A stretch of DNA of 64,000 bases from Ryuthela nishihirai (Eukaryota; Arthropoda; Arachnida; Araneae; Heptathelidae): assembly GCA_038380435.1 (NCBI GenBank), contig JAWZYU010000034.1, positions 7,422,704-7,486,703 of the forward strand, read 5' to 3'. Shown one piece after another: positions 10,492-22,300 of the stretch. The translations under genes were made by a program, and so were the position numbers. The number at the start of each line of letters is the position of its first letter. Positions within the stretch are counted from its first letter, which is position 1. The notes below the pieces were generated by a model. That model saw nothing but the letters and a program-made list of their open reading frames with translations, searched no databases and was not told where the DNA came from.

Positions 10492-10828
10492 GTAATTTTG
10501 CTTTTTTTTTTCAGTGACAATAATTATATACTTCTGATAAACTATGATGGAGTGATTTAAGCTAAATTTAATGCTTTCATTGGAATTACCTAAATTGCAG
10601 TTTTTATGCTCTGCAGAACAAGTTTATTTTTTAAAGTAAAATATGAACAGCAAAATTATTTTAGTTGCCCAGTTTTATTCCAGTGGTCAAATTAATTTTG
10701 AAGTATTTTCAATTTCTTTGAAACTTGGAAATATGTTTGAGCAAATCAAACAACTGTAAAACATTACCTTTAATTTGCTAACATAATTGGGTTTTAATAT
10801 ACCAGATGAAATAGCATTAAAATTGTAA

Positions 10829-10900
10829 GCTATACCATACCCTGTGCACATTAAAGAACATGCTGTATGGCCTTGATGGGAGGCTACCATCTGTCTCACA
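10829..10900 (+). repeat. short SINE fragment
   Basis: This 70-bp internal SINE piece contains CCATACCCTGTGCACATTAA and GGCCTTGATGGGAGGCTACC. Both ends are truncated. Confidence 0.7.
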
Positions 10901-11356
10901 AATGTGTTTTTGAAATGCATTTATAAACAGCTTGAAATTTATTAATATTTTGTGTATTTATTAATATCCTGATGTTTTTAGTAAGTGTTAGCTATTCTCA
11001 AACCTTTAAGTTTACTTATATATAAGAAACGTTCCCCATTGCTATTGCAACTACCAATGCCAAGAGGACTTATTACTGTACCCAAAGGTCAGAGTTAGTA
11101 CCAACTTTAGAATTTGAAGTCACCAGCACAAGAGTAATATCTCCTATCTTGACAAAATTCAAAATAATTTATCTTTCTTGTTCTCTTCAGAATTCTCATG
11201 GGGGTTTTTAAATTAAGCTGTAAGAAAGCTTTCATTAATGCATTCATATTCCTAGAAGAGCATCACTGCTGAGAAGCAAATTTACACCCTTCAGGTGATT
11301 GCTATCCTCTGGTGCTGGAAAGAGAGAGAGTTAAGATTGCTTTTAAATACAGGGGT

Positions 11357-11420
11357 TTATTAAAATATTGGACACACATACTGTTTGTGGAGAATATTTT
11401 ATTAATAAGATGTAGGCTGT
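11357..11420. repeat. Tc1 family B terminal fragment (third copy)
   Basis: ATACTGTTTGTGGAGAATAT and TTATTAATAAGATGTAGGCT match the subterminal region of the Tc1 element that starts at 11735. The outermost terminal bases are altered (ATTGGACACAC in place of AATGGAAACA). Confidence 0.6.
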
Positions 11421-11536
11421 TTTTCTCAAGATTACTTTTTTATATAAACTTATCTAATTTCTCATAGAAAGGTGTTAGAGGACATTATGTGGTTTAACTG
11501 ATTGAACATGTTTTTTATGTATAATGTTAAGGTAGT

Positions 11537-11703
11537 ATAGGTTTTTTCAAAATAATGGAAACATACTGTTTGTGGAGAACGTTTTATTAATAAGCTGTAG
11601 GCCCACCTCGGGCATTCAGAACAGATGCAACAGATTTATACAAGTTATGCACATACAGTAATGGAATGTGGGGCCATTCTTCCTGTAAAATATATATTCC
11701 TGT
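11537..11703 (-). repeat. Tc1 family B terminal fragment (second copy)
   Basis: This repeats the left end of 11735-12962, including GGTTTTTTCAAAATAATGGA, GTTTGTGGAGAACG and GGCATTCAGAACAGATGCAA, then breaks off. Its left flank, ATGTTAAGGTAGTA, is also repeated before 11735, so flank plus end were duplicated together. Confidence 0.7.
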
Positions 11704-11734
11704 ATTAATATTATCTTTTAATGTTAAGGTAGTA

Positions 11735-12962
11735 CAGGGTTTTTTCAAAATAATGGAAACATGTACTGTTTGTGGAGAACATTTTATTAATAAGCTGTAG
11801 GCCCACCTTGGGCATTCAGAACAACAGATGCAATAGACTTATACAAGTTATGCACATACAGTAATGGAATGTGGGGCCATTTTCCTGTAAAATCTGGCCC
11901 AACTGTGCCAGTGATGCTGGAGGTGGAAAGTGTGATCTGACCTTGTGCTCCAGATATTTCCACAAATGTTCAATAATATTGAGGTCTGAATATTGAGAAG
12001 GCCAGGGTAGCTGCTGTACCTCATCCTCATGCTCTGCAAACCACAACTTTCACACATTTCGCACAATGCACAGGTGTATTATCTGCTTGAACCAGGGACA
12101 TCATTAGGGAACAATGCCCACAACAATGGGTGCAGGTGGTCCCTGAGAATGGATTTGTGCGTTGTGGATGTGGGACCCTGCAGAATAAGTAATGGCCCTA
12201 AAGAATGCCATGATATGGCACCACACAGCATCAGGTTGTCATCCGTCACAGTCGGAACCAAACAGTCAGGGTGGTATGCTTCTGCAGATTTTTGCCAGAC
12301 ATACACTCTACCAGTGGTGGGAAACAATGTATAGCATGATTCATCATACCAGATGGCACATTGCCAGTTTTTATGTCCTTCGCACCACCTTACACGTTTT
12401 GTTGCATTGATGTTGTAATCAGAAGTTTGTGGATTGCAGCACAGCCATAAATACTGGCACAATGAAGTTCCCGGTGAACTGTTATGATAGAAACATGATC
12501 ATTCTGATTGGTGTTCAACTCTGCTGCTATTTGCAGTGCTGTGGTCTTGTGCTTCTGTTGTACAATCCATGCCAAAGTTTGCTTATCCCTATCTGACAAT
12601 TTCATATGGTGTCCACAATTTGCATATTTGGAGGCAACACCTTGTCCTTTTTGATAGGTAGTCATAATCTTCAATATAGTTCCTCATGTTACACCTATTG
12701 TTTCTGCCATTCTGGTTACTGAAGCTCCTGCAAGATGTGAACCAATGATCATGCCTTTTCAGAGGTCACTGATATCTGATATTGTTGGCAATTACCCCAC
12801 AACAGCTGTTTTGCCTGTGGCACTACTATGTGATAGCTGACATCATATTTCTCCCCTTTATATACCTCACATCACAGGTGACATCGTCACTGTGATATGC
12901 ATACAGTGCATTGCATATACTCCAGTTACTGTCAGTGTTTCCATTATTTTGATAGACTCCTG
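11735..12962 (-). mobile_element. Tc1-like transposon, family B (degenerate)
   Basis: This 1228-bp element is bounded by TA. Its inverted ends are CAGGGTTTTTTCAAAATAAT on the left and, as complement, CAGGAGTCTATCAAAATAAT on the right. The - strand carries transposase pieces in several frames. An HTH-like part lies at about 12674-12390, then the first catalytic block WYDESCYTLF (about 12350), then the last block PSQYSDLNIIEHLW near 11970. Tc1 transposases cut and paste DNA through a DDE active site. Frameshifts between the pieces make it a pseudogene. Confidence 0.85.
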
Positions 12963-12964
12963 TA

Positions 12965-13823
12965 TATATACACATATATAATATTAACACATTTATTATA
13001 AATCCCAAGCTGAAGTTTATGAGGGTTATAAAGTTAATAAAATTATCACACATTATAAACCCAATGCAATGGACAATAATGCAATATTTTTAGCTTATTC
13101 ATAAAATAAAACTTTCCTCAAAATTATCAAATCTCGGAGAGTTGCCAGAACTCTATATCCTCTTATTCACCTCCTTCACATGCAGATTGCATTATGTACT
13201 CTGCATATCTGCTGGCCACTTCAAACCTCAGAACTGAGCCTCTGACATTGCAATTTATTGCGCCCCACAAATCCCCTGCACTCAACAAACAACTGCTCGT
13301 AGTTTTATACCTTAAGATGCTCAATTTGCCACCTGACAATATATCCACAGTAAGGGTGCAAAATGCTCTTTGTGGATTTTAAAGTTATAAGCATTCTATG
13401 TTACCATAAGTATCATTAGTTATTATTGACACTGATTGAAATCATGAAACTTCAGAAGAAAATTTCACCATAAGTAAACAATTCAGCATACTGCATCACT
13501 TCTCCACTTTGAACCTGCTGTGACTCATTTCTTGCTCTATAAAATGGACTTATCACTCACTATCACTTTTTATCTATGAAGTTCCTCTCACTTTTCACCT
13601 CTACGGTACATAAAATCTCATTCATTACTTTTCGTACTACGCAGGATAGAATTTTTGTTGAATTGCTTTAAAGCATTTAACAGTGTTATAGAGTATTAAA
13701 AATATTAATTTAATTTTCTATGATGTTAAACATTAGAATTAAAAGTGGAAACTTCAATAAATATTTTTAAATGTATTATTTATTCATTTCATTTTCAATG
13801 ATTTTTATGTTTTGTTTTCATAG
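12965..13823. other. end of intron 2, unassigned
   Basis: No repeat was recognised. Bases 13160-13380 are somewhat less AT-rich and are open on both strands for about 60 codons, without recognisable domains. It ends in TTTTCATAG at 13815-13823. Confidence 0.4.
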
Positions 13824-13916
13824 CTGGTTTATGAGTTTTTTCTTCGCTTTCTTGAGTCTCCCGATTTTGGCCCAAATGCAGCAAAAAGATACATAGATCA
13901 AAAATTTGTTTTACAG
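13824..13916 (+). CDS. PPP2R5: PP2A B56 regulatory subunit, exon C
   Basis: This exon has 93 bases (31 codons), phase 0 at both ends, a CATAG acceptor and a CAG|GTAAGC donor. It encodes [20 protein letters not shown] then [11 protein letters not shown], a HEAT-like helix pair. [10 protein letters not shown] and YIDQKFVLQ are near-identical to known B56 proteins. The only notable difference is G-P-N-A where vertebrates have Q-P-N-I. Confidence 0.97.
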
Positions 13917-14024
13917 GTAAGCATTACTTTCATCTCATATGCTTACTGAAAAGTCTTCTCTTTATTAAATATGTAAACTTTTCAGCTACGTATATTATAA
14001 TTTTACATTTTTAGATAATATGCA

Positions 14025-14568
14025 CTGCTGGTCAAATTATTATGAACACTGCATCGTGCATGAAGTACCATGAAACACTCCAATGTATGCAAAATGTTTT
14101 ACTGATATAAGTATTGTACACCACTACAAAGTTCCTATGAAAGCTGTAAAGATATGGTAGAAAGCAAAGTTAAGTGTGACATTGGTCAAGAAACTAATCT
14201 GACTGACTTCAAAAGGGGACTCATAATTGGAGCACGATGGGCAGGAGCATCCTTAATGCAGGTGATGGAACTCAGCAGAAAATCACGGCACAATATCCCA
14301 ACTGTATGGAGAATGACAATGGTCTCAAAAAATGTCTGCCAATTGTAGCAAATGAGGGAAGAAAAAGACTGGCAAATAGGGGCAGGCATTTGTTGGCACG
14401 AACTGTTGGCAAAATAGATCTGCTATAGTTCATCAGCTGAGAGAGAGAACTTCTAACAGTACTTCAAACCCATAATGAGAATTATATGCAGAGAATTGGG
14501 TACTGTATCATAATACATATGATAAAATATTAGGTAGGTGTTCATAACAATTTTGCCAGGCAGTGTGT
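14025..14568 (+). mobile_element. Tc1-like family C, internally deleted
   Basis: The inverted ends are CACTGCTGGTCAAATTATTA on the left and, as complement, CACTGCCTGGCAAAATTGTT on the right. Only the N-terminal DNA-binding part of a Tc1 transposase remains (14154-14345, with TDFKRGLIIGARWAGAS). The catalytic region is deleted. It is non-autonomous. Confidence 0.75.
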
Positions 14569-14639
14569 ATTTGTAAACAAACTATAGGACATTTGGATTT
14601 TCAGAAACTATGTGAAGATTTTGTATTATATTGATTTTT

Positions 14640-15125
14640 AGCCCTCCCATATACAGAGGGTAAGGGGGTAAATCATTTATGTCAAGGTAAACCTCTCAAT
14701 TTACTACCAAAACCTTAACATTTTATTACTAAAATTTCTCGCATATATATTATGATATACATATGTTTAAATTTTGTCATTTTTCAACTTTTTCCACAGC
14801 AAGAACTTTGTTTACTAAAATAATAATGTTTTCACTTTGTTGTGTCTATCCATATGCAGACATTCATCATTTTTGTTTTTAGAGATAATGAAAAATTCTT
14901 TTTGCATTGAATAGATATTGATGAAATATCATGATTTGCATTTTCTGAATCATCTAGTAGCTTAATAGTGTCTTCTAGCAGTAAGAAAAGTTGAAAAATG
15001 CTGAAATTTAAACAAATATTGTAAATGATATATTTATGTGAGAAATTTTTGTAGTAAAATGTGAAAGTCCAAGAGGTTTACCTTGGCAGCAATGATTTAC
15101 CCCCTTATCCTCTGGGGTAGGGTGG
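14640..15125. repeat. long hairpin repeat
   Basis: Bases 14640-14800 are the reverse complement of about 14985-15125. For example, AAGGGGGTAAATCATT on the left answers AATGATTTACCCCCTT on the right, and ATTTTTCAACTTTTT answers AAAAGTTGAAAAAT. The central 180 bases are also found at 53650-53817. It has no coding capacity. It resembles a foldback or MITE-type repeat. Confidence 0.65.
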
Positions 15126-15643
15126 GAGCACAAACAACTTTTCTTGTTTTAATAGATAAATGGAAAATTGCTTTGTATTGTATAGGTACTAATAAAATAT
15201 TGCTATTTGCATTTTTCCTCATCATCCATAGTTTGAATATCCACTGTTTACATTGAGCTAAAGGTGGAGAAAAAAGTATCGATTTGTATCCCACCTGGCT
15301 CGACAATTTTTCCTCTAACATTAATTGATGTTAACTTCAGGCTGATATCTTCCTTAAAATATTTAATATTCTTTGAAAATGAACCATTGTTTGTTACAGG
15401 TTATTATTTTAGTAATTCTTATTTTTTTCATTTTAACAATTACAGTTTATTTTTGTAAAATAGCCCCATTGGTATCTTCAAGGGTTTCCCATTGGACATA
15501 ATAAAACAAATGGAAGATTTTGAAGTGTTGTTATGGTAATTTATTTTTGTATGTAATGTTTGACGTACTCTGCCTGTTATATATTACACTGTAGAAATCC
15601 ACCTCAGAGACAGTGATATTCATTAAAATGCACAAGGCATATA
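15126..15643. other. intron 3 stretch, partly hairpin-related
   Basis: Bases 15126-15250 are a diverged relative of 14870-14960 (AGATA..., then a TTTGCATTTT motif before CATCAT). The remainder is AT-rich and unassigned. Confidence 0.4.
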
Positions 15644-15996
15644 CACTGAAGAGCAAAAACTTTGCGACCACATGCCTAATATGATGTTGATCCTCCACAT
15701 GCCACCAAAACAGCTCTTGCTTGACAAAACGTGGATGCTATAGGATTTCTAAAGATGTCTTGTGTATCTGTTACCATGTTACCAGCAGATCCTTTAACTC
15801 TTGTAAATTACATGGTTGAGCTGCTGCAGATTAGATATGCTGTTCCAACACAAACCACAGATGCTCAATTGGATTGATGTCTGGGAAATTTGGAGGCCAG
15901 GGCAATACCTGGAAGTCTTCCTCATGTTCCACAAACCAGTCTCAAACAATCTGGACAGTGTGGCATGGTGCTTTATCCTGCTGAAAGAAGGCATTA
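15644..15996 (-). mobile_element. Tc1-like family A, truncated end
   Basis: One end starts after TA with CACTGAAGAGCAAAAACTTT and continues parallel to 51283-51640, including CATGTTCCACAAACCAGTCT. It stops in GGCATTACTAGAG. The - strand reads the C-terminal part of the transposase only. Confidence 0.75.
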
Positions 15997-16654
15997 CTAG
16001 AGCAACAACAAAAAAAAAATTAATTTTGTTGTATCATGTACTGTAAAAATTTGGTATTTAAGTCCTTACTAAGGGAGAAAAATTTGGTTTACAAAGGATA
16101 GTTTACCTGTGGTGTCTTCTGGAATGCCCCAGATTATTGCTCATGACTGAGTGTGGCTTCTTGCAACTACTGTTTCAAGTATTTAAAACAGTAAATTTGA
16201 AAGTACTGAAAAGGCCAAGTTCCTAACTCAAACGATTGACATAAGTTCAGCAGCATGGATCCCAGCAGTCTGTGCAACCTCATCTCTCAGTTTTGCATAT
16301 AGTATTGTGTTAATTTTTATATATTACACATTAATAATAGTTATTCAAATAAAAATTGTACAAGTCAGAAAGGAAGTGTAAATCATTTATTAATCTTTTA
16401 AATTTATCATGCCTATTGAGACATTCATTCCAACATGAAAATAGCAACATGATAATCCCTTTCTTAGAGCAACTTCGGCTGTTTTTTGAGCAAGAGTATG
16501 ATAATATACTGTACCTATTCATCTGATGTCAACTTCCTTCTTTTCATGGAGTTTTTTAGAGATCCAGAAAAATGAAAATCTAATTGAGGAGATGCCAGGA
16601 TTATAGGGAAGATGTTCCAGTCATTCCTAATCATGCCTGTCCATTGTCATAAAC

Positions 16655-18885
16655 TGAATGGACAAATTATTATATGCACCTACCTAATAACCTATTGCTC
16701 CACCTTTTGCCCTCATAACAGCAGTCAAACGTCTTTGTAAGGACTCAATGAAGTGTTGGAAGCACAGAGTTGGTATTGCTTGCCAATGAAGCAAGGATCA
16801 CCTGTCGTAGAGCATCCACTGTTGCTGGTGGTGGACTCGAACAGATCTTTTCAATTCCCCCCATAAATACTCAATGGGGTTGTGGTCTGGCAATTGAGGG
16901 GATCATTTGAGTGTGGTAAACTCACTGGAATGCTCCTGGAGCCAATTAGTTGCCACTCGGGAATTATGCAGTGTGGTGTTGTCCTGTTAAAAGTTGGCAT
17001 CATGGTGTGGAAAGAGAACCATTGCGAATAGGTGTAAATGGTCGGTGAGGATGTTCACATACCTTGTGCCAGTGACGGAGGTCTCGATGGGTATGAGAGA
17101 CATCAAGGAAGCCCATGTAAATGCACCCCAAACTATTACACTGCCTCCACCTGCCTATATGACCCCAACTTGCCAAGATGGGTCCATCGCTTCATGTGGT
17201 TTATGCCAAGGTGAGTATATATAAGGTGGTGCCACAAGGCTATGTTTCACCAAGGTCATTTGAGTGTCACTGAGAGGGCTTTTATCATGTCGAATTGTGT
17301 AGCAAACTACATGAACAATCTTTCAAAGAATAAGAGAAACAATGTTTCATATACATTCGAATTAGAAACAAAAATTAGTAAGAAGTGGGCTGCATTGTCA
17401 GCATGTAGATAAATTCAATGCACACATGCTAAGGTATGAGGTAAATATTTTTCAGATCGCCTGTAAGATTTATTAAGCGAACTGTTAGGAGTAACTATTA
17501 AATGTAAACTAAATGGTAATGCCATTCCAGATTATTTCTGAAAATCCAAATGTCCTATAGTTTGTTTACAAATACACACTGCCTGGCCAAATTATTATGA
17601 ACACCTACCTAATATTTTAGGATTAAAAAACAAATTAAAAACAGCTGTCACATAAAAAAATTCAGTTTTGTTACAATGACTGATTCTACTCCCAGCAGAC
17701 GATTCTTCTCATGGGAAACAACAAAATGATTGTTGGAATAAGAAACCAATCACTCTGAAAACTACGATAGTGTACTAATATTTTAGGATTTAAGAAATTA
17801 AACAAGATTACGATCAAAGCAAAAGCAGTGGAATAAACATAAATAAAAACTGATACAACAGAATGAAAATTTCAGAATTAATCAAAACAAGAGAAAACAG
17901 CAGACTTTTCATTAAATCACTGCAAGAAAATTTTCCTTAATAAATTGAAAATTGTATTTATGCCAGGTCACATTAAATATTTTTTGGAAGAGATAAAATT
18001 TGAACCATTACTTATGGCAACAAAAATTATATTTTTATTATTTTCATTATGATTATTAATGTAATTGATAAAAAGATAAGTTGAAATAAAGATTTGATGT
18101 TTTAATTCAATCAAATTTAATTTTGAGAGCAAGATCTTAATAATTTCTCAGTCATCTAATAGAAATTCTATAGTAATTCGATATAAATTGCCATAGAATT
18201 CCTTTATTAATTTTTATTTATTATATTTATTATTATTTATTGTTTACATCTATTATTAACTTTTGAGAGCAATTACTTAAATTGGAATTATTGCTGTTAA
18301 ATAGTCCAATTTCCTTAACTCAAAATAGAGAACGAATATTGTTAAAGATTTGTTCTCTATTTAGAGTTGTTTTATTTACATTCATTTATTAGTCTTATTT
18401 AGGTCTAATAATCTTAATTCTATTAAGATTTCAGATCTTTAAATTGTCTTCAGTTACACTTTTTCAAAAAATGATTATTTAAGATGTTCTTTAATTCTGT
18501 ATCTCAGTTACTATTGACATAACACAGAACTGTATCTAATAAAGTGACTGCTGAATGTGTATCTATAACAATAAATATATTCCTGATAACTAGATAGACC
18601 TCAAACACTTAGAAAAAACTGAAATTGTAATTTTACACTTTTTCTGCCAACAGAAATCTATCTTACTGTATGTTTTATTTACCTTCGTCTCCCCACTGTG
18701 ACGTCAAAATGCCTAACCATTGACCATCAAGAAATGCTTCCTCGTGGAGTGGCATTACCCTTTCTTCATTCACCCTGGTTTACGTCACACACACCCTCTC
18801 ATCGACATGATAGAGTTGAAACCATGATTCGTCAGACCACATGATGTGTTTCCAGTCCTCTGCACTCCAGTTGTGATGGCACACT
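16655..18885 (-). mobile_element. Tc1-like family C, interrupted transposase
   Basis: A degenerate terminus CAAATTATTATATGCACCTA (about 16665) is followed on the - strand by C-terminal transposase sequence. Blocks equivalent to the asparagine-rich second catalytic region and the 'PDHNPIEYLW' region lie near 16860-16990. More N-terminal parts reappear at about 18700-18885, with SAEDWKHIMWSDESWF read on the - strand. Between them, 17225-18690 is foreign: it holds a second family C end (17575-17620) and AT-rich sequence. It is a pseudogene. Confidence 0.65.
17526..17622 (+). repeat. Tc1 family C end with duplicated flank
   Basis: CACTGCCTGGCCAAATTATT then ATGAACACCTACCTAATATT is a family C terminus. 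The preceding 45 bases are the reverse complement of the right flank of the element at 14025-14568 (14570-14608). Confidence 0.75.
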
Positions 18886-21800
18886 GTTCATAACCTTTTT
18901 GCTAATCAATAATTATGCATACAGTAAACATGGCCAAACCAGTGGAGTCTCTTTGCACAATATGCTGCTCAAAGGAGGTTGCTGACATCTTTGCCTCCTT
19001 ACCTTATCATTACTTAGTATTTATTACTTTAGTAATTACTTTATTAACCACCTAATGCCCAAGATATTCTGTAAGCATCTGGAATCAAAAGCATCAAGAT
19101 TCCTGTAATCTTTATATCTGTATCCTGTTATAAAGGAACCAAGTTTCACTACAATAGCTAACTCTAGAAAGAACCAAACGATTATACAGTCTAATTTTAG
19201 TCTTTAGGTGTACTCTCCATTGAGTCTTAAAAGTCCTGCAGCAATCCCTATTCATCTGTTAATCTCATGCTGTACATCACCAGTTACATAGTTCTCAAGA
19301 TAATTAACCTGAGACACCTGCTCAAGAGTGAAACTATTTAGATTAACTGAACCAAAGCCTGTCTGACCAATTTTCATCACTTTAGTTTTCTTTCTGTTTA
19401 TCACCAAACCTACTCTTACTGCCAGTCTCATCAACAGCTCGAATGAAAGAGTTCATCTCATTAACATCATTTGTCAAAATTGCCAAACATCAGTATACTT
19501 CAGAAATTTTCAGATCTTTAGATGATATAAGACCAAAATCTTTCCCTTGCAGTAAATTTTGTATAACATAATCAATAACCAAACTAAAGAGAAAAGGAGA
19601 CAAAATGCACCTTTGTCGAACATCAGAAACAATGCTAAATCAATTGTTACAAGCATTACCAACTCTCACATATGACTCAGTGTTATTATAGAGAGCTTTC
19701 ATTATGTTAACTAACTTGTCAGGCATGCCATACGATCTCATTATCAACCACAAATTAGGACAATCAACATAGTCAAAAGTCTTTTTGAAATCAAAAAGCA
19801 AGTAACCACAGGTTTCTGAAGCTCTAAACATTTCTCAAGAATCTGCCTGAGTGAAAATATCTGATCTACACATCCCCTGCCATTTCTGAATCCACACTGC
19901 TTATCACACAATTGTTCATCATCATTCTTAATTCTATTAAGCACAATCATGCAAAGAACCTAGAACAGAAAGTAGACTGATAATCCTATAATTATCACAA
20001 GAACTGCAATCACTTTTTTAAAAATAGGGATAATAATTGTGGTAAAATCTTTAGAAACAATGCCTTTATCATAAAAGATACTCAAAATTTCAATCATCTG
20101 TGTAGTAACCGAAACATTCCCATCTCTAAGTATTTAAGTAGTAATTTCATCTACCCCTGGGGATTTACACCGAAGAGCCAAAACATTATGACCAGCATGT
20201 CTTTTTGCAAATCGAAGCAACTGCAGCAAATGACAGCACATGTGAAGGTCTTGAAATGATATAAATAATACCTGACACTGAGCTCTGTTAATCAGGGTTA
20301 TTTTTGTTCTTTAGATGGGAAAGGCAGCAGACTTAAGTGAGTTTGACAAAGGTGAATTTGTAATGGCCAGATGACAATTTCAAATCCATTCCAAGACACC
20401 AATGTCAAAGCATTTCCAAGACAGCAAGGCTTGTGAGGTGCTCACCCTACAAGCCTTGCTGTCTTGAAAATGCTCAATATTATGTGTAAATGTGTGCTAT
20501 ATGCAAAAATGCATGGTTAGTACTTTCAAAAAGTGGTCTGAGGAGGGAAAAAACCCATGAACTGCTGTCAAGGTGTGGGCCTATCATGGCTCATCGATAG
20601 TAGAGGTAAGCAAAGGCTATCCTGTATGGTACAAGCCAACAGAAGGGATACTGTGACAGAACTCACCCATAATTTGAATGCTGGTGATAGGAGCAATGTG
20701 TCACAACACACAGTACATCGAACCCTGCTGAAAATTAGGCTGCATAGCCGCAGACCACTCCGAGTACCCATGCTGACCTCAGTTCACCATCAAAAGCACC
20801 TATAATGGGCATGCGAGCATCAAAACTGGACCTTGAATGATTAGAAGGTCATCTGGTCTTATGAATCTCGTTTCCTGTTGCACCATGTGGATGGTCGGGT
20901 ACATGTGCATCATTTACCTGGGGAAGTGTTCGCACCAAGATGCACTGTGGTATGAAAACAAGCCAGTGGAGGAAGTGTAATGCTTTGGGCAATATTTTGC
21001 TGGGAAACCCTGGATCATCATTCATGTGCAGGAAACTATGACGTCTACCACATACCTAAACATCATTGCAGACCAGGTACATCTTTTCATGGCAATGGTA
21101 TATCCCTCTAGTAATGCCTTCTTTCTGCAGGATAATGCACCATGCCACACTGTCCGGATTGTTTGAGATCGGTTTGTGGAACATGAGGAAGACTTCCAAA
21201 TATTGCCCTAGCCTCGAAATTTCCAAGACATAATCCAATTGAATATCTGTGGTTTGTGTTGGAACAGCATATCTGATCTGCGGTGGCTCAACCACATAAC
21301 TTACAAGAGTTAAAGGATCTGTTGGTAACATGTTGTTACCAGATACCACAAGACACCTTTAGAAATCTTGTAGCATCCATGTTTTGCCAAGTAAGAGCTG
21401 TTTTGGTGGCATTTGGAGGATCAACATCATATTAGGCAAGTGGTCAGAATGTTTTGGCTCTTCGGTGTATGTAGTTTAAGTTTAGAAATAGCCAAAATAA
21501 CTTCAGACTGTGTTATAGAGCCAACATTAAAGCCAGTAATACATCTATCATCATTACAAACAGAACTAACCACATTGTTCATAACATCACTGAAATATTC
21601 AACCCACCTAGCCATGATATAATCCTCACCTTCTATAACCTTATCTTGTTTATCCTTCAATCCCTGTATACCTGTCCATTTTTTACCACACAAAACATTG
21701 GCCAACTGGTACAGCTCTCCACTGTTGTGCTGTCTAACTGCTTCCTCAGCTTTGTCAGCCGAGCCATCAAGCCAAATATTCATATGAACTGCTAACTGAT

Positions 21801-22300
21801 CCTTTACACATTTATTAAGCTATTTGTAATGCTTTCTATTAAGATGTAGGGTATTATGGACATTCCTGCAGTTCTTTCTTTCCAAAATAAGTTCAAGTAA
21901 CTTACCACTGAAATAATTTTGCCTTCTCTGCTCCTTTTTACCTAAAAGAGTGCTGTTAGTTTCAAGAAAAATCTGTTTAAAACTGCCCCATTCTTCCCTC
22001 AACTTCAGTAGAAAGCAAACCATGACTGTCATAATGACTATGTAACCTATCATGTAAAAACCAAGTTTGTACATTATACCAAGTTTGGCATTGAAGAAAC
22101 GTGGTACTTTACAAAGTACCAAGTTTGGCATTGAAGTTGCCTAGAACAAAGGTAATATCTCCTTTCTTGACAGCATTCAAAATATCCTGAAGTTGTCCAT
22201 AGCTGTCTTCAAATACCCATAGTTTGACAATATCAATGTGAGTTGATGGTGTCACACAGTCTAGAAACAACGGCAGTGGATCCTGGTAATCAAACAAGCA
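18886..22300 (-). mobile_element. RTE-like LINE copy split by a Tc1 element
   Basis: The - strand carries broken RTE protein segments. They are the endonuclease part near 22110-22200 (GDITFVLGNFNAKLG), a linker at 21783-21470, RT fingers at 19950-19640 (DKQCGFRNGRGCVDQIFSLR) and the thumb at 19434-19252. The copy is cut at 20167/21468 by a 1.3-kb Tc1 element. Removing that element restores the same local order as 55900-55960 of the better copy. Many stops and frameshifts are present. The 3' end near 18886 is missing and joins Tc1 family C sequence. Confidence 0.85.
20168..21467 (+). mobile_element. Tc1-like transposon, family A, nested in RTE
   Basis: This 1300-bp element lies between TA at 20166-20167 and TA at 21468-21469. 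Its ends are CACCGAAGAGCCAAAACATT and, as complement at the right, CACCGAAGAGCCAAAACATT. The + strand holds a degraded transposase. It starts near 20313 with SEFDKGEFVMAR, and the second catalytic region reads FLQDNAPCHT near 21127. Several in-frame stops make it inactive. Confidence 0.9.

Noticed and set aside
11816..12674. Domesticated transposase gene
   Set aside because: It is frameshifted between domains and still bounded by Tc1 inverted ends with TA. There is no sign of selection.
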